A stretch of 64,000 nucleotides of DNA from Helicoverpa zea. Its lineage: Eukaryota; Arthropoda; Insecta; Lepidoptera; Noctuidae. The stretch spans positions 9,300,001 through 9,364,000 of the forward strand of contig NC_061458.1 in the NCBI RefSeq assembly GCF_022581195.2. Reading direction: 5' to 3'. The translations under genes were made by a program, and so were the position numbers. Under the pieces are notes generated by a model that was not told the DNA's origin, did not search any database, and worked only from the letters and a program-made list of their open reading frames with translations. Positions 32,353-43,040 of the stretch are shown here, in pieces (positions within the stretch are counted from its first letter, which is position 1; each line of letters begins with the position of its first letter).

Positions 32353-35300
32353 CTAGTTGGCTATGCGTCTCCGAATGGGAGGCGGGCTCACTGCCGTTGT
32401 AGGCGGAGGTCTGAGCATGACTCCCGAATCTTCTGTTTCTCCCGTTTCCTCTTGAGGAGTATCTGTATCTGTACTGGTAGTAGGAATTTCTTCAGGGGTG
32501 ATGATTTGTGGCACAGTGCCGGCGGCTAGGTTTGCTCGTGCAGTGATTTTCGCGATTTCTTGATCTACCTTAGCGACTAACTGCTCGATGGCAGTAGGCC
32601 AGCGAGTGGCGGGGATTATGTGAGAGGGCACCAGGCGTGCGTCAGCCATTACTGCGAGTCGTACTGTGTCCGCGTACTGTATCACCGTTAGAGACATACC
32701 TGGAGACAAATGTTACATGGGTTAGTATTGGATAATGGAATAATTTGATACTCAAATCCATGTTTTTGTGAATAAGAATCTTGATGATCTGAAATACTAT
32801 ACTTCAGTATATTTTCAGTTCAAGAAGCAAAAATACTTACTAATATTTGCTTGAGGAGGTCTCCAATAAACGACAGCATCCACATTATGTCCCCACAACG
32901 TCTTCCGTGGCGGCGTGTTGGGCGGCGCGTCGATCTCTGCGTAGGAGAGCGCGTATCGGCGGGACAGCAGGTTGAGCAGTAGACGGGCCAGCGGGGAGGG
33001 CAAGGCGCGGGTGAGGGCGCCGCACTGCGCCTGCGCGGCCCAGCCCGCGGCCAGCGCCCGCTGGCGGCAGCAGGCGCGCCGCACGCCCGCGCACACGCGC
33101 CGCGCCGACGCGCCCAGAGGCAGGGACAGGCACACCATGCCTGCGGAAGGTAAAAATATATTACCATCATAGATTGTCATCTTCCCAATACAGGAAATTT
33201 GTTCAAATCTATCCCTATATCTATCAATGTCCGTAAGCTTTCGTCCTTGAAGCAGAAGAACAATGAAAACAGCTCTCAATGTCGACCACTTTCCAACTGC
33301 ACCATTGAAACTGTTTAAATAAGCTAAAAGATATGTGCTAGATAACTATTAAGTAATCTATGGTACTAGGTTAAGTTTGCGCCAATATTTAATGCCTGAT
33401 TCTGATGTCACAAATATCAGTATTCTTTCTATCTTACCTCCGGTCTGTGATTTCTTATGACTCTTCCCGTGTCCTTCAGCGAAAGTATAGAGGAAGTCCT
33501 CATGCGCAGCCCTCGCAGTCGTCAGCACATGGTCCGGTGAGTAGTTTTGTGCGTTTTCGAAGAATGCCCTCAAAGCCTCTGTGGCGGCGTATAGGGCAAT
33601 GTCTGATGACGACACGTCCAGAGCTCTTGCTACGCGCTCTATACCGGCCCGGGGGACGGGCTTTGACCATGCTGTAACCTGACATACTTGTGTTAATATT
33701 TATAAAAAAAAACTTGATAAATAACTTACTAAGGGATGTGTGGCCCCAATAAGTGAGAGACCAACAAATATTGTTTATCCGCTATATTGGTTATATCTAA
33801 AGTAGGTACCTTTCGCCCACACAAAGACACAGTTTGTAACAAATGTCTATGGCCATCATCAGCACCAATAGTATCCGTCCAAAGTCTGGCAGGCGCCCGA
33901 TACACTTCAAGCGCTGCCCTTGTCGTCTCATTAATAGCCGCTACACACAACTGCGCTAATTCAGCATACTTCCAAGTTAATGTGTCTGGTTGTCTGGCGT
34001 GACCACAAGTCCGTAACTCGTTTAAAGCAACCAGTTCATTTCGAATACGAAGGGGTAGACAAATGAACTGGCGTAGTGAAGAAAATGCAGCACCGATAGC
34101 CATGCCCGGCCATTTTCGAGGATCTGCTGTTATGAGTGGTGATAGGATTATCTGCGGATCAAAAAGATACGTAAGCATGAGGTTTAGTGCTAAAAGTCTG
34201 CGATCACTTTCACAGAGTTCTGATGCATCTGTTACAATGGAAATAATTACCTTTGGTATAGTAAGGTTTCTTCTATTACATTCTCTCTGGATCGCCGCCA
34301 AGAGTGTAAGCGCCGTGACTGGCGCCTCCGAAGCCGTGTCCCTTCCATTAGACCGTTTATTCAGTTCTCTTAGCGCACTAACTGTTGATATTAAAACTAA
34401 GCCAGCCACATGAAACGCTCCAGGTAAAGTCTTCAATGCTCTCGGACTTTCGACAGGATCATATTCAGATACGAATTCGTTCCACGCATTTGACAAATTT
34501 TCGTTAAGTTTCCCCCATAGTTCTGGTATGGCTGACGGCGTTGGGAACAGCTGTGTCAAGGGACTCTTCTTGGTATACTCTGTCTGTGACGTACTGATCC
34601 TGTCTGAAGGACTTAACTGTTCCATAAGTAGCAAGTCCCCGATGTTTAAAGACTTCTTCCCTGAGAGCAAAAGGTGGTGCACCCGAACTAATATGTAATA
34701 CTTGGGCTCCGTTGAGACGCATGGTATTACGATGTACTGCCACGGAGATTGGTCGCTTGCGAAGTATTTTGATACTATGTCACTGACGTATTCCTGGAAA
34801 TTAAATGAAGTCCAGTTTATTAACTATTCAAAGTTGAAGATATTATAGGTCTTGGTTCTAAGCTGTCTTGTTTATAAGTAAGGTTTACCTGAATATTGTT
34901 GTCACCAACTTGCCGTCCTCTATAAACGGCACTGGCTACAATAAAATGGTTTTCTGGTCTAAAGGTGACACTGGCATCCCATGCATAGTTCCCCCAACAT
35001 GACACCAGTTGATGTCGTAGTCTCGGAAACATAAGTCCCCCATTCTTGTCGAGTTTGTTTATCACGTGGTCTGTTAGGTGGTTCTTTAGCTCTTCTGGGT
35101 CTAGTGTGCCTGTAAATTAAATTTATATTGTTAAAATAAGGCATGACTTCATAAAGTGCTAACTATTAGGGAGATGTCAATTAATTTTGTTCAATAAATT
35201 AGTGCTGATCTAATCTTAGCGTTATACATACCTTGTACTGAAAGTAACACATTGATGATTCCCTGGTTCCGATGCGTGTCAAGCAAAGAGCGAACTGTGT

Positions 35301-35618
35301 CTGTCCAGATGAATTCTAGATGTGGGTATCTGCTGGACAGTAGCTTCAGCCAAAGATATTTACATACTCGTACAACTGGAAAAAGACGAATTCAGATTAA
35401 GTTCTGTATCACATTAAAAGCTCGAGGTAGAGGTAGATTCAGTTCGAAGATTTGAAAAAGATAAAAAAAAGAAATGAAATAAAAAAAAAAATATAGAAAT
35501 ACTTACAAATATAAGAAACTGTTAGCACTGGCAGCGCCGACACGAAGATCCAGAAAGCGCAGTATGTGTAGAACTCTTCAACGAGGCGCGTGCGCACACT
35601 TTTACGCGGTGAGATCAT
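32353..35618 (-). CDS. WS/DGAT-type O-acyltransferase-like protein, 7 exons, 782 aa
   Basis: Exons in transcription order: 35507-35618, 35232-35375, 34889-35109, 33810-34793, 33438-33678, 32841-33140, 32353-32699; GT-AG, phase-consistent, 2349 nt. An N-terminal membrane segment (about residues 17-38) precedes a WS/DGAT-like fold. It has DHVINKLD and LVSCWGN in the N-terminal part, then SPWQYIVIP and VRVHHLLLSG at about 196-204. A C-terminal domain with LWGHNVDAVVYW, SMSLTVIQYADTVRLAVMAD and AIEQLVAKVDQEI resembles the DGAT_C/WSD1 domain. The family joins acyl-CoA to fatty alcohols or diacylglycerol. Here the HHxxxDG active-site motif reads HHLLLSG, keeping both His but losing Asp. Start at 35618; an acceptor at about 35641 suggests an upstream 5' UTR exon. 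Its Pro/Thr-rich C-terminal tail is an extension. Convergent with the odorant receptor. Confidence 0.8.
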
Positions 35619-35932
35619 AGCTCCCCTGTTGTTACTATCTGTGAATAAAATTTAACTATATACTTATATCACAATTTTCATAATAGGCATGATGACAAAT
35701 TTTTAAATTCATTTGTATGATGTAGGTATACGTCTATTTTATATGAAAAATTATTAATTTTAAGAAAATGCGAAGTTTTTTTATCAAATAATTGCATTTT
35801 TCTCTGTCCACTTTGAATCCGGCGCGAAAACGCTTGTCAGTGTCATGTCGTCACTTGTGACGTCACGACTGAAATTACAAGACGCAAGTAAACAACGCTC
35901 GTGCAATAATTAAGTTTTTTGTGTTATTAAAT

Positions 35933-36124
35933 ATGAATTCGAAAGTGCATAGGTGTTGTGGGGTCCCCCAGTGTAAGAACACATCCAAAACAACTCCTGA
36001 TAAGTTATTTGTGTACGTTCCTCACAATAAAAAAATACGAAACAAGTCGCTTAAACTTGCAAGGCGAGATTCAAAAGCAATATTGCCCAGGGTACAACTT
36101 TATTTTTGTGAAGATCACTTTGAT
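35933..36124 (+). pseudogene. THAP zinc-finger first exon (copy 2)
   Basis: MNSKVHRCCGVPQC opens the C2CH zinc finger and YFCEDHF closes it (C-x2-H); 64 codons end exactly at a gtaagt donor. THAP fingers bind DNA and occur in transposases of several families. The catalytic exons are missing, so it is a remnant though the finger itself is intact. Confidence 0.7.
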
Positions 36125-36229
36125 GTAAGTTATTACATAGTTCTCTAGATTCTAACATAGAAGTTTTTTTAATTAAACTATATAATACACTTACATGAAA
36201 GTTTTTTTTAATTAAACTAGTATACTTAC

Positions 36230-36357
36230 ATGGAAGTTTTAACATTTCTAAATTCAGCTGAACAAAAATCTTTATTTGATGCCAAAAACTCTCCCAGCAT
36301 TATGATATCAATTCTAGGCAAATTAGCTCTGTTTGCCTTGATAAATCTGGGCTCCAC
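36230..36357 (-). pseudogene. Opposite-strand first exon (copy 2)
   Basis: The frame matches copy 1 and copy 3 (PRIDIIMLGEFLASNKDF, CSAEFRNVKTSM) but the start codon is GTG instead of ATG. Ends at a gtaagt donor on minus. Suspected N-terminus of a YqaJ-type nuclease from the element class. Confidence 0.5.
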
Positions 36358-36896
36358 AACTCGTGTTATAAACAATTAATTAATTAAAAACAAAGATCGC
36401 AGTGGAAGTTCACAATAACGAAATGTGACGTTCGCGCGCTGTCGCGCGAGTTGTTTTGAGAGATGACGTCACGAGCTCTGATTGGTGTTCAAGATATCAT
36501 GGCGGATTGCCTTATTTCGTAATTTTATTTTATAAAAATACATATTAATCACATTATTAATAAAGAAAACAATGCGCGTTTTATATTCCAAGCTTCAAGT
36601 TTAATTTAATAAATATATTATTTTAATGATTTTTGATTACTGTCATCATGCCTATTAAACTAAGTAGCTTAATGCGTCCAATCAAAAAATCTAAGCCTTG
36701 CGGTGCAATGTTTGATCCGTAATCAAGTCGATACGCAGATGACGCTTCTGCAGATTTAGCGTAGTCATATTGCTTCCTAGCTATCCACTTACGTTTTTCA
36801 AAGTATGAAATCTTAACAAAAAGACGCTCTCCTATCGATTAAAATTACATCAACAAACATCTGAATATCGACTACCTATGTAACACATTCCGTAAC

Positions 36897-37127
36897 TATA
36901 GTTCGGCCATTCAGAGAATGCGTTCCTGACACGTCGCGATTGAACTGACGACGTAACTTTGCAATGGCGTTGCAGTTACGATAAAAATATTTTTGCTGGT
37001 TGTTTACCGTTTTAACAATTGAGGAGCATTAAAACAACATTATTATATCAATAATCAATGAATGTTATTACGTCGTCAGTTCAATCGCGACGTGTCAGGA
37101 ACGCATTCTCTGAATGGCCGAACTATA
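36897..37127. mobile_element. 231-bp MITE, copy 2 of 3
   Basis: Nearly identical to 31324-31554 over the full length, including both ends tatagttcgg and ccgaactata. Differs at the gaatgttattacgtcg stretch. Confidence 0.85.
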
Positions 37128-40100
37128 AGGCTACTTTCCACCTAGTGCGTCGTGGCTCATATTCGTCACTATGATACAAAACACGCTGCGGTTATTGTGG
37201 TTAGAAAATTCTCCTTTAAATATCATTGGGAGCAACTGAACCATACTTCAGCGTCATCATTTCGGATAAGGATGTTTAATATCGAGTGCATGCGTGGTGA
37301 GAGTTCTAAGTGCAAACGAACGTTATTTATTATTCGTTGCGGTTCGACGCGTTGTTTCTAAACTATTGATAACGGCCATTGCAATTGAAAACAATTAGAT
37401 CGATAAACAATATTGTCTGTGATTTTCCGAAATAGGGACTGTTATTTTCCGTTTTGAATTTAAATAATCAATTGATTATGCTATTGTGTTACGCGTTTTA
37501 GGTGAAAAATACGCTTGGCGAAGTTTGTTTACCAGAATTTAATAACAAATGTAGACAAAACTGTTGAATTTATTTAGTTTCGTAGATACTAAGCTATCGC
37601 GACGCAACTGGACACGCCCGCTGTTCATCATCCATTTTAGTTATAATTCTTACAAAGCCAAAACATACATTGTTATATTTATAAACAAATGGGCTGTATC
37701 AACATGATAGGGACCTATTCGTTAACTTTCAATGTTTTCATTTACATTTTTAGATAACAATTATAATTGGCCTACCGGGTTCACCTTCTCGTGTCGTTTC
37801 CCGGATCTGCGCGATTTTTGTTTTAATGAATATCGTATGATTCAGAATATTTGTTTTATCGCTGCTTGCACTCAGACGATGTAAATACTTAGTTGATGAA
37901 ATGTTGTGTGCATGATTGAAAAATTGAAACTCGCAAATTACTTAGGTACCTACCTACATACAATTCTGGCCCGTTTAATATTTCCATGATATATATTATA
38001 ATATGACTCTAATGACTTCAAATAATACGCTCGGAAAACCGAATAAAATGGTCATCCGGAAAAGTTCAGGAGCTTTCTTCTATAAACTTTGTAATCGTTT
38101 TAGTGGAGAAGAGAAATGTTATTTAGTTGCAGCACAATATGTATCTTTCTTCGGTTAGATTTGAAATATAAATAAATAAATAAAGTTGTTTGCTTGAAAT
38201 ATGATATTGAATTCATATGAAATCGTACGGAATCGTTAACCTCAATTTATTGTTATGAAATGACCGGTATCGTTCGAACACGCGAAATATTGCCTTAAAC
38301 TTAGTGTACTTTATGAAACAATCGCGTTACAGTTATGTAGGTATAAAATATTGAATTAAATAGACTTTGCTATTTGTTAAAAATATTATCTAGCATCTAC
38401 ATAGGTAGAGAAGTCAAAGACTATAAACTTTATGTATGAAATAGTTAAGTATAGGTACCATAGTAAATGAGACTTTGAAAATATTCATACTAAACTATGC
38501 ATTTCACTTAGACTAAAAGTTATGTAGGCGGCAGAAACCTGTTCTTGGACTTGCTTCCAATTTCACACACATCTTCACATCACCATTGGTGTATCAGAAG
38601 AGTTCCAACGTATTTACTCGTAGATATCCCAAACTATTTACTTATTATTTTTTTACTAATTTCATTTTTAATTGACCACAGTCCAATGTAAAAAACTGCT
38701 TTCAAACAGTCTAACAAAACAACTGATATATCCTAATCTAGGTCCGCTTCACAACAATTGAACAAACAATAACAATAAACAAAACACCAATTGTCTTTCA
38801 TTAACCACTTAGGTACTATTAGTTAATTAAAATGTTAAGGTCACTATTTGTCCACTGTGGCCTGCAGATAACAGACAAGTGCTGCCGGTATCACTCTCAC
38901 TTTCCCCCTTCTCGTTATGGTGAAAGGTTACGTTCATTCATTAAAACCTCCATGAATAACTGATTCGAGACAAAAAATACCATAAATAAGCAATGCTTTT
39001 TTGAATTTAGAACTTAAAAGATTAAAAAAATGTCAAATTATTGAAATATAAACAAAAAGTAAATTGATAAAGACGTGATAAAAGTTAAAACAGGCGAGAG
39101 TTGGTAGCGATGTAAATTGTTAACAAAATCATGATCTACTTTTACCGCGAAGTTACATAAGACGGCTGCGTTAAAATATTTTGTACCGCACGCTTGATAT
39201 TTTGGTTAGTGACCAAATAGTCAATGTATTCCGTTTCTTTTATCTTGAGTAATTAAAATCGAAAGGTCAACGGCCAGGATTAAGAAGTCTACGTTATCTG
39301 TATCGACGATAACAGTTGTTCTATTGTGCTTACTTGTTTACTAATAATAATCTTTCTGATCGCTTTATCGTAGTTTTTACTACTTCGAAGGAACTGCCTA
39401 CCTAAATGTCTTGACGAAAGTCCGTTTTCTCAAGTTCACGTGTCTGTGTTTGTTATTAAAAACCTAGATTAGACATATTCATTAAACTCATCTGAAAATA
39501 ACTATTATTACGTATTTTACTAATTTAAATTACATTCAATGTCTAACGACTTATTTATTTGTTTTATACAAATAACTTTTTGTTATTTTTTCTCATCGTG
39601 CCAAACAATAACTTGAATTAGCTAATATGTTTAGCTAATTAGGTACTCCAAACTCCCGCCATTTTCTTTTGCGTAACTATCTAAGTAATTAAATCTAAGT
39701 TTTATCCATGTATCGTTAAAAATACCTACACATATATGTAGTGTTTATAAATTCAGGAAGTTAACAGAGGTTTGCAAAGTTTAAGATTTCGCGCAAGATT
39801 TTCCGAAAATCGCTGCATTTACGTAGGCTAAAATGAATTACGAAGGCGGACGTCAAGTCCAGTCATCTTGACTCTTCTCTATCACTAGTGACCCTATTGC
39901 ACGCGATAATATATTATCACCTAGTGTTTCATCCTTTGTAATACGTAACACATAGTTTTAATGTATTCATAGACGTGCCTAATTACGCGAAGCGGAAGAA
40001 AACAACTCAAAATGACTCTACATTTCGTAGTTTTCAGTTAGAGGTCACTTTAAGTTCATTAAAATGAAATGTACCGTAAGTAAATGCTCTAAATAGGACC

Positions 40101-40694
40101 AGTGTATTGATAAAATCACACACTAATAGCTTAAAATGAAATCTTGGGTATCAAAGCTTTCTACCCATTTATTGAAATAATTCTTCAGAATTTTCATGAA
40201 ACTTCAGGAAAATATTTTTCATTTAACACTCTTTAGAATAATAGTAGAACCTCTTTGAAGTTCACATGCAATTGTTGTCGTTGACACATAATATTTGACA
40301 GCACTCAAAAATAAATAAACAATTTTATGGAAACGTGAACTGAAACTGTAAATTCAGGCTGCAAGTCAGTATCGTTGATCTTGATGAATGAATGTTAATG
40401 GAATTAGTGGAACATATAAATAGACGAACCTTTATTTTTATCAGCTTCAAGTCATTAATGCACACACGTTTTTGTTTTGTCAATTTGTTGTCGAGTTTGA
40501 AATTGGAACTAACTGTTCGAAAGTTTGGCGGGAAGGTCGGTGCGGCGCAGGCGCGGTGCGGGCGGCGAGTGGCGAGGCACGCGGCGCAGCGCCACGCCGC
40601 GTCGTGATTCCCGCGCTTATCGACCCACCACTCGACCAAGGTCCAAATGTAAACACTAACAATGTTCTCCACTAGTCATTGTAAAATCAATAAT
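37128..40694. other. 3.6-kb AT-rich intergenic stretch; GC-rich patch at its end
   Basis: No gene, repeat family or RNA gene is evident up to about 40500. A GC-rich patch at 40520-40620 (gcgggaaggtcggtgcggcg, gtggcgaggcacgcggcgca) contrasts with its surroundings and could be a promoter or first non-coding exon of an unseen gene, or a transposon fragment. Open frames in the patch on both strands are composition effects. Confidence 0.4.
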
Positions 40695-40942
40695 AGGCAT
40701 GATGACAAATTTTTAAATTCCTTTGTATGATGTAGGTATACGTCTATTTTATATGAAAAATTATTAATTTTAAGAAAATGCGAAGATTTTTTATCAAATA
40801 ATTGCATTTTTCTCTGTCCACTTTGAATCCGGCGCGAAAACGCTTGTCAGTGTCATGTCGTCACTTGTGACGTCACGACTGAAATTACAAGACGCAAGTA
40901 AACAACGCTCGTGCAATAATTAAGTTTTTTGTGTTATTAAAT

Positions 40943-41134
40943 ATGAATTCGAAAGGGCATAGGTGTTGTGGGGTCCCCCAGTGTAAGAACACATCCAAAA
41001 CAACTCCTGATAAGTTATTTGTGTACGTTCCTCACAATAAAAAAATACGAAACAAGTGGCTTAAACTTGCAAGGCGAGATTCAAAAGCAATATTGCCCAG
41101 GGTACAACTTTATTTTTGTGAAGATCACTTTCAT
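40943..41134 (+). pseudogene. THAP zinc-finger first exon (copy 3)
   Basis: MNSKGHRCCGVPQC to YFCEDHFH, then a gtaagt donor. Zinc ligands intact; the residue after HF is His instead of Asp (a GAT to CAT change relative to copy 2). Confidence 0.7.
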
Positions 41135-41243
41135 GTAAGTTATTACGTAGTTCTCTAGATTCTAGCATAGTTTATAATGTAAATAACTATTTCGAGGTTA
41201 GGTTTCATCTCTCATTGTTTTTTAATTAAACTAGTATACTTAC

Positions 41244-41371
41244 ATGGAAGTTTTAACATTTCTAAATTCAGCTGAACAAAAATATTTATTTGATGCCAAA
41301 AACTTTCCCAGCATTATGATATCAATTCTAGGCAAATTAACGCTGTTTGCCTTGATAAATCCGGGCTCCAT
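41244..41371 (-). pseudogene. Opposite-strand first exon (copy 3)
   Basis: It starts MEPGFIKANSVNLPRID and ends at a gtaagt donor on minus, 42 codons plus 2 nt, same phase as in copies 1 and 2. The conserved frame across three copies shows that it was a real coding exon. Confidence 0.55.
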
Positions 41372-41979
41372 AACTCGTGTTATAAACAATTAATTAATTA
41401 AAAACAAAGATCGCAGTGGAAGTTCACAAGAACGAAATGTGACGTTCGCGCGCTTTCGCGCGAGTTGTTTTGAGAAATGACGTCACGAGCTCTGATTGGT
41501 GTTCAAGATATCATGGCGGATTGCCTTATTTCGTAATTTTATTTTATAAAAATACATATCAATCACATTATTAATAAAGAAAACAATGCGCGTTTTATAT
41601 TCCAAGCTTCAAGTTTAATTTAATAAATATATTATTTTAATGATTTTTGATTACTGTCATCATGCCTATTATAGAAACGAGGTGATTGTGTCGTGAGCTC
41701 ATGACATCAGCTGGGTTCATAGTAGATCAATATATCGTATCGCTCTGATATTGATAGGAGAACTTGGACTACATTCAGTTAAGTGTACCTACCTAATTAT
41801 TTATTCAAGTAATATTTATTATTCAGCTGTCAGCATACTTGAAATATTTTGATTCAGGAAATGTTACTGAATTTTCCCCGCTTTTTCACCCACTAGCTTG
41901 ATTTTTTTAGCTAGTTTGAGAATTGTTCCTGAAACGGACTGACTATTGTTCTAGGGTAGTAAATAAAGAAGACAAAAGA

Positions 41980-43040
41980 AAATTAAAATTATTTATTGAA
42001 ACAACTTCAATTTCTTTAAATTAAATAATCTTTACTAAAGCTAGTGGGCTTAAATTTACACAACTAACGTAGGAAAGCGCAATATATGGGATAAATATAA
42101 GTAGCCATAAGTACACAAGTAATTGAAATATATTTTTCTGTTAAAGTACATATGTAGGTAAATTGTTCTAGGTATCAATATAGGACTTAACGTTAGGCTC
42201 TGCAGAAGATTATGATTTCCTAAGTTTAACATTAAATTACTATAACATTGATTCGACAAATGCTTTAAAATGACATCTGGATATTTAAAATGCCTTACAA
42301 GCGAGTGATGTTTGTACCTATTTGATACCTACTCGGACTTATAACTTTACATAGCAAATAAATAGTCGTAAAACATTCATTTAAGTTAATTTTGATTATG
42401 TGACGTTCGATACATAAGTAATACTTAGTGATTAACAATAGGGAAGATATCATGTAGGTATAAATTAAATATAAGGTCTTACAGCCACTCTTATCACATA
42501 TTACAGCTTTATTTACTAGTTTGTCTACCATAGAAAATCTAAGATAACTTTATCGCCTGTATACAAATTTGTAAATTAAATCTACAAAATTAGTTCCCGT
42601 TTAAGGTAGTCCACTAACTGTATAATACAGGAGGTCAATATTCGTTTGATTACAATAAAACAAAATGCACTAAGCATCGGGTTACGAAATGTCAAATTTC
42701 ACGTCAAACTAAAACCTTTAGGACGATTTTAGGATATTAGATCAAACTGTAACATCGATATAATTTGGCATCGTTCAACTAAATGTAGCTTAATTAATTA
42801 GCTTTACGATGAGTGGAAATAAATGCGAACAAGCGTTGCTCTAGCGCTCTGGTGGCGTCACAGGGACGTCACAATCGCAGTCACACCACATTGCGGGCAG
42901 ACTTCACACACTCAATGATGGACTAAACAACAATAAGTAAGTCAAGCGAAACTTTCATACAGGAACTACTGAGTGCCTGACATCTGCCCGACAAATTGAT
43001 TCAAAATAATATCACAAGTGAACTGTCTCAAACAAATACA
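41980..43040 (-). other. Probable 3' UTR of the coiled-coil gene
   Basis: AT-rich, follows the stop codon on minus. A minus-strand AATAAA (TTTATT near 41993) is a plausible polyadenylation signal. Small open frames are not supported. Confidence 0.35.

Larger units (their letters stand above)
35685..36653 (+). mobile_element. ISL2EU-like THAP transposon, copy 2 (non-autonomous)
   Basis: 969 bp between aggcatgatgacaa and tgtcatcatgcct, flanked by AT on both sides. It carries a THAP exon (plus, 35933-36124) and an opposite exon (minus, 36230-36357), convergent, with donors facing each other about 105 bp apart. It lies only 67 bp upstream of the first coding ATG of the acyltransferase-like gene, so sits in its promoter or a 5' UTR intron. 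Confidence 0.8.
40695..41667 (+). mobile_element. ISL2EU-like THAP transposon, copy 3 (non-autonomous, best preserved)
   Basis: 973 bp, same ends and AT flanks as copy 2 and very similar throughout. Both remnant exons are open: THAP on plus at 40943-41134 and the partner on minus at 41244-41371 with an ATG start. TIR-proximal DNA holds the two putative promoters; subterminal cgaacgtcac and its like are shared among copies. Confidence 0.8.

Noticed and set aside
32815..33279. Several long open frames on both strands in a GC-rich block
   Set aside because: They are shadows of acyltransferase-like exon 6 (32841-33140), whose frame is fixed by splice phase and the LWGHNVDAVVYW motif.
35685..36653. 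P-element assignment from the THAP finger and catgatg ends
   Set aside because: P elements make 8-bp duplications. The DIRS Gag frame at copy 1 implies a 2-bp AT duplication, and the opposite-strand exon is not a P-element feature.
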